Assembly (NCBI GenBank): GCA_964482435.1
Contig: CAYZXL010000033.1
Coordinates: 1-47,965 of the forward strand
Length of the DNA: 47,965 bases
Source: CAYZXL01 sp964482435
Lineage (GTDB): Bacteria; Auribacterota; JABMQX01
Reading direction: 5' to 3'
The notes beneath the pieces were generated by a model. That model had not been told where the DNA came from. It saw only the letters and a list, made by a program, of their open reading frames with translations, and ran no database searches. Every line of letters begins with the position of its first letter. Position 1 is the stretch's first letter. Both the position numbers and the translations under genes were made by a program. Below are positions 19,189 through 28,824 of the stretch, one piece after another.

Positions 19189-22128
19189 TTAGGTCACGTA
19201 GATGAACCCGGCTTCCAAGCCGAACGGAAGATATTCTTCCAAGCGGATACGCAGGTTGGCCCGGCGCTGGGGCTGCTTGAGGTGGTTGAAGGCCCCAATT
19301 TCAGCGCCATCTTCGGCGCCTGTGGCAATTTCTTCCGGGGAGTTCAGGCTGAGCTGAGCGTAGCCCGGGTCGCCGTAGTGGGTCGAGGTAAAGGCAGGCC
19401 GGAGTCTGGATCTTACGAGTTCCCTTTCCTTTTCCCTTTCCTTCTCCGGCAAGGCCTCTACCGAGCCTACATTTAGTTCCTTCGCTCGTGCCTCCAGCGC
19501 GAGGTCTGGCTGGCAGCGATATCGGCGAGGAGTCTTTGAGTTCACATCTGGCAAATAGCTGAAACGGAGGCAGCCGACCTGGCGCCGCCTGGCAAGTACG
19601 GGGTGGGTGAAAATCACCTCAGAAGCCAGGGTCAGCTCTCTGACGAGTACCTCGCCGAAAACCGTCGTCCGCTCCAGCGTGGTCGGGGGGCCGGATTGGT
19701 CACCTGCATCGGTAGCCGCGACAGCGAGTCGCCGAACGTCCTGTTTCCGTCGGAAACGGAGTTGGGTCAGTGTTATGGGATCGCCGGGTGGGTAGGCGAG
19801 CTGTACGGTACCCCCTGGTTCACCCGGCAGGATCAGAAGGCGTTCTGCCGCTCTGGAATCCTTGATTTTCATCACATACGCGCGGGTAAAGGACGTGCCA
19901 CCCCCTGAGTTGCGGAGCGCTTTCTCGAGAGTGTCCTGGACCTGCGCCAGAGACGAAGGCTGCCCGCTGATGGCGGCTATGTGAGGGCCATCGTCGCCGA
20001 TGCTAACCTGCACAGCGGGCGATTTTGCTTTCAGCGTGAGCGACGGAGAGAGCGGTGCCGAAAGGAGCACCTCCCTTCGGGAGGCGTGTCCGTCTACGAG
20101 CCGGAGTTTGGTCGCGGTGTCGTCGGTACCAGCATCGGAAAAGGTGATCTCGACGCCCGGGAGCCCTGGCAGCACGACGAGTCTTCTGGCGACAATTTCA
20201 ACTACCGCACCTGTGAATCGGTCACTGGTATGCGCCCTGCGGATTGCCGCTTCAAGCTGATCCCGCGCCTGGGCCAGAGACCCTGGTACACCTGTAAAGA
20301 CGGCGGTGAAGGGTCCTTCGTCTCCGATCATAACCTGCACCTTGCATGGATCGAAGGTCACCTCGGGAAAATCGGAAAGATTCCCTGAGACCAAGGCCTG
20401 GAATGGCTGTGCCAGTTCGTCCACGCCAGGGGAATCAATGATGCTGTCTTTTACAGTGAGGCGCTTCATTTCTTCGGGGAGCCTCATCGGTCCGACAATG
20501 CTGTGGTCAATCGTGAGCTTGAGGTCGGTGTTGGGCTGTTCGACAACAATGCTGGCGAGATCCGGGAAGACAGGCTTGCCTGCCTCGTCCAGTTGCCGCC
20601 CGGGAACCAGCGTGCAGTAAACAAACTGGACTTCTCCGAGGCTGTTCGCTTCAACGCGGATACCGCCTTCGATCAGGAGGCCGTTTAGCGTCAGCGACGC
20701 ATCCTTGCCGGTATCGCTCTGGGCCACTAAGTCAGACAGCTCGCCGGCATCGTTCAGAAAACGGAGCATCGGCCGTTTTCCGTTTTCTGCCTGAATGACC
20801 AGACGCTGGCTGCCGGACAACTGGAGCGTGATTGTTTCCTCGTAGGTGCGGTTGTCTGCAATGGTGATGATTGCGTTCTTGTGCAGGACGGGGTTCCAGG
20901 TCTCGAGTGCTTCCTGGAGAGTCGCCTTCCAAACGGGAGGCGCGGGATCGGGCTTCTGTTCGGCTACGACAACGTGCCAGGTCTTGGCGTCGCCATTGGC
21001 CAGCGTTGCCCGGCGGTCATACGGGCCTCCGCCCACATCGGCGCTGAAACCATAGTGGAAGGATACTTCAACGGACGTCTGCGGCTCTTTGCCCTGAGCA
21101 AACGCGATACGTCCCCGGCGCACATCCACGCCTGCCTCTATTTTGACAACTATGTCGTTCCCCTCTTTGTCCTTGTACGCAAGTTGGCTGGGAGGCTGGG
21201 TCCACCCCTTCTCCAAATTCATACACACAATGGACTGAGGAGGCAGGTCCACCCCGTCTTTCCTGATGCTCAAGCTGGCGTTCTCCCCGTAATAGTTGCT
21301 GTTGGGTCCTTTGCCGGCCACGAGGTCTCGCCTGCAACATTCCAAGTCTGAGGCCAAGGCGGTCGGGCGGATGGGCCCGGGGACATGAATTTCGGTGGCC
21401 AGACCGGCCTCTTCGGCTTCGCGCTGGGGGTTGTTGAACAGGGGTGTCGGATTGCCCAGAGAGCTGAAGTGGTACCCGTACGGTTCTTCAGTGGATCGGC
21501 GTGCATTAACCCTGGTTAGGGGATAGGACTGTAGCCGCCAGAGGAAGAAGCCGATGTTGCGGATGCCGTACCATCCCTCGCTGCGGCTTGTAGGCCGCAC
21601 GTCTGCGGTATGGGTGATGATGTCGAAGGGGCCGTTCAGGCGGTCCAGGGCGTCAAGGTCACGGAGGTTGACCGTGCCCACCCTGTCCACGGCATTGGGG
21701 TCGCGCCGTTCCGGGTTGGGCGACATCCTGTATCGCGGGTGGTTGAGGTTCTGAGTCCAGCCCAGCAACTCGAAGAAAGCCACGGCATGTGCACCCCAAC
21801 CGGTCACGTCCCGCGCCAGCTCCTCCAGCACGGGGAGCGTCCCCTTCCGCCGACGGTAATAGATGGTTTTGGCGACATCGGCGCGGCGGCGGTGGGCGAC
21901 CTCGTGGAGTGGATTATTCCCTACCAGGTTGCCGATGTAGGGGATAACCCAATCAGCACAGGTTTCGATGAAGAAGTCGTCCCACAGCCTATCAATGTTC
22001 TGCCGGACGATTTCGGCCTGCTCTGAAATGATGTCCAGCAGGGCACGGAGGGGATAACCTCGTTCGGCGTCCCGCACGCGGTAAACGGCGGGCAGCAGGT
22101 CGTACAGGTCGAGTTTTTTCTCACTCAT
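19189..22128 (-). CDS. Phage tail protein I-like baseplate protein fused to beta-helix region
   Basis: A 979-residue protein. Its first ~150 residues ('LYDLLPAVYRVRDAERGYPLRALL', 'DNLVGNNPLHEVAHRRRADVAKTIYYRRRKG' in the family style) match the tail-protein-I/TIGR02242 type baseplate proteins that join the wedge to fibres. The middle and end are beta-rich with 'NAIITIADNRTYEETITLQLSG' and 'GLLIEGGIRVEANSL' segments typical of pectate-lyase-like helices, so it is much longer than ordinary tail protein I. Role: wedge-to-fibre connection and possibly surface recognition. Its ATG overlaps the stop of the upstream wedge gene by four bases (ATGA), which implies translational coupling. Confidence 0.8.
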   Translation of the reverse strand: MSEKKLDLYDLLPAVYRVRDAERGYPLRALLDIISEQAEIVRQNIDRLWDDFFIETCADWVIPYIGNLVGNNPLHEVAHRRRADVAKTIYYRRRKGTLPVLEELARDVTGWGAHAVAFFELLGWTQNLNHPRYRMSPNPERRDPNAVDRVGTVNLRDLDALDRLNGPFDIITHTADVRPTSRSEGWYGIRNIGFFLWRLQSYPLTRVNARRSTEEPYGYHFSSLGNPTPLFNNPQREAEEAGLATEIHVPGPIRPTALASDLECCRRDLVAGKGPNSNYYGENASLSIRKDGVDLPPQSIVCMNLEKGWTQPPSQLAYKDKEGNDIVVKIEAGVDVRRGRIAFAQGKEPQTSVEVSFHYGFSADVGGGPYDRRATLANGDAKTWHVVVAEQKPDPAPPVWKATLQEALETWNPVLHKNAIITIADNRTYEETITLQLSGSQRLVIQAENGKRPMLRFLNDAGELSDLVAQSDTGKDASLTLNGLLIEGGIRVEANSLGEVQFVYCTLVPGRQLDEAGKPVFPDLASIVVEQPNTDLKLTIDHSIVGPMRLPEEMKRLTVKDSIIDSPGVDELAQPFQALVSGNLSDFPEVTFDPCKVQVMIGDEGPFTAVFTGVPGSLAQARDQLEAAIRRAHTSDRFTGAVVEIVARRLVVLPGLPGVEITFSDAGTDDTATKLRLVDGHASRREVLLSAPLSPSLTLKAKSPAVQVSIGDDGPHIAAISGQPSSLAQVQDTLEKALRNSGGGTSFTRAYVMKIKDSRAAERLLILPGEPGGTVQLAYPPGDPITLTQLRFRRKQDVRRLAVAATDAGDQSGPPTTLERTTVFGEVLVRELTLASEVIFTHPVLARRRQVGCLRFSYLPDVNSKTPRRYRCQPDLALEARAKELNVGSVEALPEKEREKERELVRSRLRPAFTSTHYGDPGYAQLSLNSPEEIATGAEDGAEIGAFNHLKQPQRRANLRIRLEEYLPFGLEAGFIYVT

Positions 22129-24767
22129 GATTGCACCACACCAATGGTTACGACAGCGTCAGTGGCAGGAATTTCGACGCAAGCGAGCTCATTGGGCTCG
22201 AGGCGCAGCCGGGCTTGCACGGGATGATCCGTAGCACCGTGGGTCTTGCGGTCGGCATCGAGCTTAAACTGGAGCTTGTTGATGTCCACAGCGACTACGC
22301 CCTGGACGTCGTGGAGTACGCGGTACAGGTCGCTGAGTTGAACGGGCTGGCCCAGGTCCCTCCTGTCGAATGCGAAGTGTTCGAGGAGAGCGTCTGAGGC
22401 CGATTTCTGGATGTCCTCGGGAAGGTATGCGGGGTTGTGCTCGACGAGAGCCTCGACTTGCACAAAGACCTTCCGGTAACTTTGTATCCGCAGCTTTCGG
22501 TTGGGGTCACGGCGTACGTCGAGATAGGCTTTCAGGTTCTTTTTCAACTGGCCCTTCACCTCAGCGCCCGCATCGCCAGCCGCGGTGAGGTGCACAAGTT
22601 GCTCCTGGCCATCCCACTTCCAGACGGCACGAGCTTTGGCAATCCCGGCAAACTCGCGGGCTGCATCTTCAAAGTCGCGGAGAGAGACAATCCGCCCGAA
22701 GGTCCGCACAGTGTTGGGAGCGTCGTCGCGCGCTTTCGCCAGAGACTCTCTGTCGGCGCCCCCCTGTGCCGGGGCGGGATTGGCAACGCCTTTAAGGCCT
22801 ACGGGGCGGTCCAGCAACGTGGTCAAGGAGTTCGCTTTCACGTTGCCACTCTGTCCGAGGCCCTGGCGATAGGTTGCGACCACGTTGTCGCGTCCGGTTG
22901 GGAGGTGAGCTCCAGTCTTTCCGTCACCAAACTTCACGGTCATGATGCCGCCTTCGTCAACTGCGGTCGTATAAACGCGTTCCTCACCGTCATGCCCGTA
23001 GAGCGTGTTAGCCTCCTGCCACAACACCTTGCCGACCCGCACCCGAAGCGTGTTCGCCGCACCGTGGGAGGCGCCCGGCCGGGACACAAAGGTGACCGGG
23101 GACTTCTTGATGCTGAAGGACTGAAATTGGGACGAGGCGTCGCCGTTGCCCAGCACCTCGTCGGCTATCGTTTCACCGTGGGTAGCCTTGGCTACGTTGC
23201 CGTAGAGGACAGCGGTTGCTGCGTCCAGTTCGCGTGTCAGGGCTGGTGTAAACGTGATGGCCAGGTGGTCTTCTTCGGGGATTGCCTGGCTGACGGTGAT
23301 GGACTGTGGATTTCCCTGCTCGTCGTCGAGGATGACGGTGCGCTTAGGCTCCAGGCAGGGGAGATCACTCGAAGTGACGTAAATGGTGTCCGTGCCGGGC
23401 GAGAGGTACTGCTCGTAATCTCGCCCCCAGAAGATGATTTCCGGGCCCGCCAGCTCGTAGATGGTGACATTGCATAAATCCGCGATGGCCGGTAAAGAAT
23501 CCACAAGGGTGATCCGAGTGACAGTCGCGCTGAGCGGCCCTTGGCTGGCAGCGACCTGGCCCACGGCTGCAACGCTCGTCAACTGCGCGAACTTCGGAGT
23601 CGAGATCAGGACCTGCGTGCCGACCTTGAGGTCATCGTACAGGGCATCCAGGTTGAGAGCATTGTCCGGGGCAATGTCGAACTTGTAGCCATCGTCTCCA
23701 GCCCTGACCTCAGTCCAGCTGATTTCCGTATGCCCGGGCGATTTGGGCTTTGCTTTAAGATAGCTCTGCGGCGCGTTGTAGCCGAAGAGACGAAACTTTC
23801 GCAGCCATTTGAACATCCTCGCGCCGCTCAGTGTCCAGCTGTTGGTCTGAACGGGGGGTGACCAGGAGAGGACAGTAAACCAGTCAACCGCTTGTAATCC
23901 TTCTACCTGCTTTTCCTCGACGAGTTCAGCGGCAACTTCGGGGCTAAGCGCCATCTTGGCCGGCTTCTGCACAAGGAGCTCTTCCTGGAACGCCTGCGGC
24001 TGTGCGAATGCTTCGGCTCCCACTTCATTCGGTAAGCCGCGCCAGGCCCAGGTCTTGCCTGTACCGGGATTATTCGCCGCGCTTTTTTCAGGGTAAATCA
24101 CGAGCTTGTCTCCCGGGGACAGCTCGGCAGCGATAAGGGCGGCTTCGTCCGGCCGGAGGATGCCATCGCTACTTCCTTTAGCCAGGGGGTTGAAAGGTTG
24201 TGGCTTGGGGAAGACGCGAACGCGGTTGAGACGAGCATCGGCGCTGACTGCCTCGACGGTCTCGAACTTCTGCGGTTTCTCATTCTGCCCCGGGACGCTC
24301 TGCACCCGAAGGCCCAGGGGGATTTGTACCTGCTTTCCGGCTTCGAGAGTGAATGCCAGATGGGCGGTAGCAGCCACGCCGGGGGCGGGCTTGTAGTCTA
24401 ACAGGGCCGCCAGGCGCAGCACGGACTCCCGCAGCAGTGCCGTGCGCAGGAAAGCCTCGTTGGCGATGCGCTCCTGGTAGAAGGTGAGGATGTCGGCCAG
24501 ATAAGCCCACATCTCCAGGAGCGCGATGCCGTAGTCGTCCTTGCTGCGGGTAGTCCACTGGCGCAAGGGGCGGAAGACTGTCCCATTGACTTGCACGGTG
24601 GACGAGGCGATTGCCTGAAACATCGCCTGGCAGAAGGAGGCGTAGGTGCCAGCGCGATAGCGGATGGACCGCAGCCCCGGGCGGTTGCTGATCAGTTCCG
24701 GCGTCGGAGGGAGAGGCGCCTCGCAGCAGCCACAAGAATCTGTTTTCTGCGGGTCTTCAATGCTCAT
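22125..24767 (-). CDS. Baseplate wedge protein, baseplate-J-like (second copy)
   Basis: An 880-residue 'putative baseplate assembly protein' of the Pvc11/Pvc12 kind. The amino terminus carries a short CGCC motif. Near residues 85-150 is the helical block 'GIALLEMWAYLADILTFYQERIANEAFLRTA', and around 600-650 is the J-like motif 'FGDGKTGAHLPTGRDNVVATYRQGLGQSGN', which marks the gp47/J fold. It is a diverged paralogue of the next gene upstream, with which it shares both blocks. In T4 and in eCIS particles the gp6/gp53-like wedge triggers sheath contraction. Overlaps both neighbours by four bases. Confidence 0.85.
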   Translation of the reverse strand: MSIEDPQKTDSCGCCEAPLPPTPELISNRPGLRSIRYRAGTYASFCQAMFQAIASSTVQVNGTVFRPLRQWTTRSKDDYGIALLEMWAYLADILTFYQERIANEAFLRTALLRESVLRLAALLDYKPAPGVAATAHLAFTLEAGKQVQIPLGLRVQSVPGQNEKPQKFETVEAVSADARLNRVRVFPKPQPFNPLAKGSSDGILRPDEAALIAAELSPGDKLVIYPEKSAANNPGTGKTWAWRGLPNEVGAEAFAQPQAFQEELLVQKPAKMALSPEVAAELVEEKQVEGLQAVDWFTVLSWSPPVQTNSWTLSGARMFKWLRKFRLFGYNAPQSYLKAKPKSPGHTEISWTEVRAGDDGYKFDIAPDNALNLDALYDDLKVGTQVLISTPKFAQLTSVAAVGQVAASQGPLSATVTRITLVDSLPAIADLCNVTIYELAGPEIIFWGRDYEQYLSPGTDTIYVTSSDLPCLEPKRTVILDDEQGNPQSITVSQAIPEEDHLAITFTPALTRELDAATAVLYGNVAKATHGETIADEVLGNGDASSQFQSFSIKKSPVTFVSRPGASHGAANTLRVRVGKVLWQEANTLYGHDGEERVYTTAVDEGGIMTVKFGDGKTGAHLPTGRDNVVATYRQGLGQSGNVKANSLTTLLDRPVGLKGVANPAPAQGGADRESLAKARDDAPNTVRTFGRIVSLRDFEDAAREFAGIAKARAVWKWDGQEQLVHLTAAGDAGAEVKGQLKKNLKAYLDVRRDPNRKLRIQSYRKVFVQVEALVEHNPAYLPEDIQKSASDALLEHFAFDRRDLGQPVQLSDLYRVLHDVQGVVAVDINKLQFKLDADRKTHGATDHPVQARLRLEPNELACVEIPATDAVVTIGVVQS

Positions 24768-27364
24768 TTTCCACCCAACATGTTGAGGCGAAGCACGCCG
24801 TTTTCAGGGAAACTCAGATCGTTGTCCAGGCGAACCACCTCCAGGCGACCGGCGGGAATATAGCCTTGCTGAAGCTCCTTGTTGGGAGCCTTGCCAAAGC
24901 GCTGGAATTTGGTGACTACGGCTGAGTCCACACCTTCTATGGACTCGACCTCAGCGTAGAGCCGGCTGAGATAAAGCGGCTGACCGAAGGTGAAGTTATC
25001 GGGGTGGAAGAAGCCACGAGTTCCATCCGGGGAAGTCCGGTTGCTCAGGACCCTGAGCAGGGCTTCCTCCACATGGGCGCGGAAATGGTCGGGTGCCACG
25101 CACATGTCAATCTCAATTTCCAGCGGCACGTAGATGGGCGAATTGATCTCCAGGTCGTAGCCGGCCTGGGCGTAGCGAGTGACCCAATCGCGGATCCGTT
25201 CCTTCAGGTCGTGGGGGACATCGGTGCGGCCCCTGGGATCAATGGTGACGAAAACGGTGTGCCAGCTTCCTGTCCAGCGGAAGGTGGCAACAGCCCTGGA
25301 AACCTCGCGGTGCTTCTCCGCAGCGCAAGCATAATCTGCCTCGGTCACGGCCCGCAACAGTTCCGCATGAAAGGCTGACGGAGCCAAATACTTTACCTGT
25401 TCGACGGGCTGGGGGTCTATACCGCCCTGGGCGGGCAACGGGTTGAGCAGAGAAACGATGTTCGGTAGAGAGTCCTTCTTGACGATATGGATCAGCGACT
25501 CCGGGCCCACATTGCCTTCCGTCCCTACGCCCACCCGGTAGATGGCCTGGATGTGTGCCCCGTCGGGCGGCGGCATACCGTACACACCGTCCCCAAAGCG
25601 GATCACCGCCCGCCCGTCGTTGTCCGTCTCGACCGCAAAGTGGTGGTCGAACGGGTCGCTGTCGAGCAGGTGCGGGACGACCGGCTTCCAGTCATCGGAC
25701 GGCGTGGTAGAGGTCACCACCAGCCGGGTGACCTGTGGCTCCGCCTGGCGGGGATCGGTCGTCAACAACTCCTTCGCCGGTGTCAAAGAGCCATTTTCCT
25801 TTGGCATGGGGATGCGAAAACTGAGCGGCCCATCGCCCAGGCGGAAACGATAGGCACGTTGACTGGTTTGGATGCCGGGCACTCGTGGGTCGGCTGGATC
25901 GCCGGGATGCCACTCATTGACTGTGCGGCCGTGGTCGGCCAGAACCAGGTTGCCACGAGCCACACTGACATCGTCAACGTCGGTTCCATCCGTCAGCCTG
26001 GCGGAGAGGCAGAGCGGAAAGGCCAGCGCATCGGCGATGTCCCAGGTGACGCGGGTCAATGTCACAGGGGATCCTCCGGTCTCCGGCTCCGGCAAGGGGT
26101 CTTCGATCTTCTCGACCTTAATCAGCCGCACGACCTGACGGTGTGTCGGATCGGCATCGGCCGGTTCACCGTTCTGCGGCCCCTTGACCTCCTCGAAGAG
26201 GAGGAAATCGCCGCGCTTGAGGCGCCATGTTTCCTGACGGGTTCCATCTGGCATGTCAAGCTGGGGATCAAAAGCTAAATCTTCGTGCAAGTCCGCGGTG
26301 GTTGTGCCGCGCGGCAGGCAGCATTCGCTATTGCCCCAGGTGTGGATCTCAATCCTGTTTAGCTTTTCGTGCAGGGGAACCCCTTTTAGCTCACCATGTA
26401 TCGGAAGGCTGTTCATCGTCTCAAACACAGCGGCGGTTGCAGTTAGGGCGTCTTCCGCGAGGTCAGTCTCTATGACCGGATCGTGCGGCGGTGGTTTCGA
26501 GCGGAGCGGTACATTGATGCGAGTGAGCAGCTGAGTCCCCTCTGGTAGGATCCCTTCCGCACCCTTATCGAGCTGAAAGTGAACAAATGCGCGGGCACTG
26601 GCGCCGTCGTGCATGCGATAGTCAATTAGACGCGCATGCCGCCTGACGGAGAGGCGCTGTCGGGCAGTTTCCAGGTAGGCTTCGTTGGCCACCGCATCCT
26701 GGTAGTAACTGAGATAGTCGCCGACATAGGCCAGCAGCTCCACCAGCGTTATACCGAGGTCCGCCTCGTGCCGTTCCTTCCAGCCGGGCAGAAGAGTGGG
26801 GATGAGGTCGAGCAGCGCCTGGCGAAAGCTGGCGTAGTCCTTGGCCATGTAGTCAATAAGCGGCTCGACCCGAGGTTCGATGGGGCAGACCAGGCGGGGC
26901 TTGCAGTCGAATCGGCTGGGACAAGCGGCCTTGAAACTGAAGTCGCATTGGGCGTACGCCGGGTCCAGCTTTGGCGGAGGTTGTTGGACCTGTTCATCGC
27001 CCGGCGTCCAGACATATTTGATGTTAAGAGTGTAGGTAGAAAAGTCGCCCGGCTCGGTTACGTATACCTCCAGGTGGTCATCGCCGCACTTCTTCACATT
27101 GGTGACCCTGATGTTTCGAATGCGCGTACCGCCCTCGATCTCGATTTTGTCAATCGCGCCGTGGAGCTTGTCGAGCATTTCTGACAAATTGGTGCGGCCC
27201 TCGGGCGTCGTCTTGGCGATGAAAAAGACCTGGAGCACTGGCTGGTTGACCGCAGGAGGTTCTGTGACGACTTCGATGTAGTCTATTCCGTTGAGGGTTG
27301 GGTGCTTGCTTATCTTCGCGCGCCGTGCCTCGTCGTCGCAGAACACATTTCGATACTCTGCCAT
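24764..27364 (-). CDS. Baseplate wedge protein, baseplate-J-like (first copy)
   Basis: An 866-residue wedge protein. It has the block 'LGITLVELLAYVGDYLSYYQDAVANEAYLETA' near 200-235 and the J motif 'FGDGVYGMPPPDGAHIQAIYRVGVGTEGN' near 610-640; the carboxy end has the usual 'FHPDNFTFGQPLYLSRLYAEVESIEGVD' closing strand. The preceding gene encodes gp25, giving the order gp25-J-J-tail I seen in PVC-type devices. GAGGAA lies eight bases before the ATG. The amino-terminal ~180 residues are an extra domain with unclear role. Confidence 0.88.
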   Translation of the reverse strand: MAEYRNVFCDDEARRAKISKHPTLNGIDYIEVVTEPPAVNQPVLQVFFIAKTTPEGRTNLSEMLDKLHGAIDKIEIEGGTRIRNIRVTNVKKCGDDHLEVYVTEPGDFSTYTLNIKYVWTPGDEQVQQPPPKLDPAYAQCDFSFKAACPSRFDCKPRLVCPIEPRVEPLIDYMAKDYASFRQALLDLIPTLLPGWKERHEADLGITLVELLAYVGDYLSYYQDAVANEAYLETARQRLSVRRHARLIDYRMHDGASARAFVHFQLDKGAEGILPEGTQLLTRINVPLRSKPPPHDPVIETDLAEDALTATAAVFETMNSLPIHGELKGVPLHEKLNRIEIHTWGNSECCLPRGTTTADLHEDLAFDPQLDMPDGTRQETWRLKRGDFLLFEEVKGPQNGEPADADPTHRQVVRLIKVEKIEDPLPEPETGGSPVTLTRVTWDIADALAFPLCLSARLTDGTDVDDVSVARGNLVLADHGRTVNEWHPGDPADPRVPGIQTSQRAYRFRLGDGPLSFRIPMPKENGSLTPAKELLTTDPRQAEPQVTRLVVTSTTPSDDWKPVVPHLLDSDPFDHHFAVETDNDGRAVIRFGDGVYGMPPPDGAHIQAIYRVGVGTEGNVGPESLIHIVKKDSLPNIVSLLNPLPAQGGIDPQPVEQVKYLAPSAFHAELLRAVTEADYACAAEKHREVSRAVATFRWTGSWHTVFVTIDPRGRTDVPHDLKERIRDWVTRYAQAGYDLEINSPIYVPLEIEIDMCVAPDHFRAHVEEALLRVLSNRTSPDGTRGFFHPDNFTFGQPLYLSRLYAEVESIEGVDSAVVTKFQRFGKAPNKELQQGYIPAGRLEVVRLDNDLSFPENGVLRLNMLGGK

Positions 27365-27376
27365 GGGCGTCTTCCT

Positions 27377-27751
27377 CTATGTGGCGCTGGTAGGCGAGGT
27401 AAACCGGTCGTGCTGTCGCTGGCCATTGTCCCGTCGGATATAAACCACCTCCACCACGAGGCGCTCCTCTTCAGCGGTAACCCGCACTGTTTCCACCTGA
27501 ATAACGTCCGCCAGCCACCGCTGAAGAGCTCCCTGGACCATGAACTGGGTGGCGGCGGCGAGGGCGTCGCTGTTGGGCATGAAGACGAGCTGCCGCAGCC
27601 CGCAGCCGAAGTCTGGCCGGTTCACCCGCTCACCCGGGTTGGTGAACAGCACCTGATTGATCATGTCCCGGATGTGGTCATCGGGATCGGTCGTGCCTAC
27701 ACGGCCGCGGCCATCGATTCGGAAAGGATAATCCATCGCTTTGCCTGACAT
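27377..27751 (-). CDS. gp25/GPW-family baseplate wedge protein
   Basis: A 124-residue protein of the gp25 family (Pvc9-like), normally ~110-140 residues. The family pattern is visible: 'YPFRIDGRGRVGTTDPDDHIRDMINQVLFTNPGERVNRPDFGCGL' across the first half, with the conserved 'NPGER--RP-FG-GL' loop. It nucleates sheath polymerisation on the baseplate. The start at 27751 is chosen because GGAGG lies four bases before it; the open frame extends further upstream only across the neighbouring gene. Ten bases separate it from the preceding gene. Confidence 0.92.
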   Translation of the reverse strand: MSGKAMDYPFRIDGRGRVGTTDPDDHIRDMINQVLFTNPGERVNRPDFGCGLRQLVFMPNSDALAAATQFMVQGALQRWLADVIQVETVRVTAEEERLVVEVVYIRRDNGQRQHDRFTSPTSAT

Positions 27752-27761
27752 GTCACCTCCA

Positions 27762-28070
27762 CTACTTGATCTTGCCGGTATGGGTATGGGCGTGTTCTTC
27801 GATAGTCGGCGTACAGGTTGCATCGTGATAATGACCGGACGAAGGACTGATGGTGACCTCGCAAGAAGCATCGTGTTTGTGGTGGGGTTCACTCAACACA
27901 ACCTCGCCGTATGTCTGCAGGTGCTCGATAACGCCCGCAGCGATAGCCCCGACAAGCAGGCGGAGATCTGTCCTTCCTGTTTTCGACAGAGGCTCCTGTT
28001 TGGCGTCTTGCCATTTCTTGTCCAGGAATTCTTCAATTCTTTTTGCCATATCTTCAGGATTAAGGGCCAT
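27762..28070 (-). CDS. Small His/Cys-rich protein, spike-tip candidate
   Basis: A 102-residue protein of no family I can name. Residues 1-57 are helical and soluble. The rest is a short beta-type tail with clustered metal ligands: HHKHDASC (63-70), HYHDATC (80-86) and HAHTHT (93-98), the first two being near repeats of HxHDAxC. Its place, between the gpV-like spike and gp25, is where PVC-type loci encode the PAAR-like tip (Pvc10), and HxH motifs bind iron in phage spike apices. A metal-stabilised tip is therefore an inference. AGGAGA lies five bases before the ATG. Confidence 0.6.
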   Translation of the reverse strand: MALNPEDMAKRIEEFLDKKWQDAKQEPLSKTGRTDLRLLVGAIAAGVIEHLQTYGEVVLSEPHHKHDASCEVTISPSSGHYHDATCTPTIEEHAHTHTGKIK

Positions 28071-28086
28071 CCTTGTCTCCTGTACT

Positions 28087-28797
28087 CTATCCTGTCTTGA
28101 CTTTGGTCGAAAGCAGGCTTGGGGTCGCGGGCGGGAATGGGGGCACCGGTGGTGCCGGGGTCACTGGGAATATGCCCAGAGCCAACTCGCCCGGGTGCAT
28201 GTGCGCCTGATACATCTGCACAAGCTGGTTCAGGTATTGCAGCAATTGATCGCCGAACGCCACAGGATGCGTGGCGTTCTCTACGAGCTCGATGAGGGGT
28301 GCCTGGACAATCACTTTCGCGGTGCTCTGAATTTTGACCTGGCCCTGCTGAACCTTTATCGTCAGCATGTTGCTGCCGTTGGCGTCGCTCAGGGTGATGG
28401 TCTGGCCGTTGTCATCGAAGGCGACCATCAACCCTTTCTCACTGCGAATGATCTTGAGCGCTGGTGTGGCCGCGGTGCCGCCTTCATCTTTGGGCAATTT
28501 GTCCCCACCCCACCAGCAGCCGCTCCAGATGGGATGGGAAACGTCACCAGCCTCGAATTCGATCCATACGCCAGCACCGGGTTCGGGGACCGTGTAGATG
28601 CCGCTGCCATTCCCGGCGTAGGGAGCGCAAGGCAGCGCCCAGCCGGTTTCCTCACCCCCCAGCACCTCGGGTACCCTGGCCTTGATGCAACCGAGGTTTC
28701 TGGGGTCCTGGTTATCGGTGACGATGCCCCGGTATTTACCATAGTGTCGGCCTGCCTGCTTTTGAATCAGATGAGCTGTCTGTAAGTTCGCGGCCAT
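28087..28797 (-). CDS. gpV/gp5-like central spike protein
   Basis: A 236-residue spike protein with an OB-fold near residues 18-110 ('YGKYRGIVTDNQDPRNLGCIKARVPEVLG', then 'PEPGAGVWIEFEAGDVSHPIWSGCWWG'), as in phage baseplate protein V and the gp5 part of VgrG/Pvc8. It is followed by a beta-rich needle ('GQTITLSDANGSNMLTIKV') and a HMHPG motif near the Pro-rich carboxy end. In VgrG and Pvc8 the hub and spike are one chain; here the gp27-like hub is a separate gene directly upstream. AAGGAGG lies nine bases before the ATG. Confidence 0.88.
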   Translation of the reverse strand: MAANLQTAHLIQKQAGRHYGKYRGIVTDNQDPRNLGCIKARVPEVLGGEETGWALPCAPYAGNGSGIYTVPEPGAGVWIEFEAGDVSHPIWSGCWWGGDKLPKDEGGTAATPALKIIRSEKGLMVAFDDNGQTITLSDANGSNMLTIKVQQGQVKIQSTAKVIVQAPLIELVENATHPVAFGDQLLQYLNQLVQMYQAHMHPGELALGIFPVTPAPPVPPFPPATPSLLSTKVKTG

Positions 28798-28824
28798 TGG
28801 CGATGTCCTCCTTCCCGCCTGTCA

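Noticed and set aside
22437..23477. 346-codon plus-strand open frame
   Set aside because: Antisense to a clear baseplate-J-like wedge gene; no family pattern.
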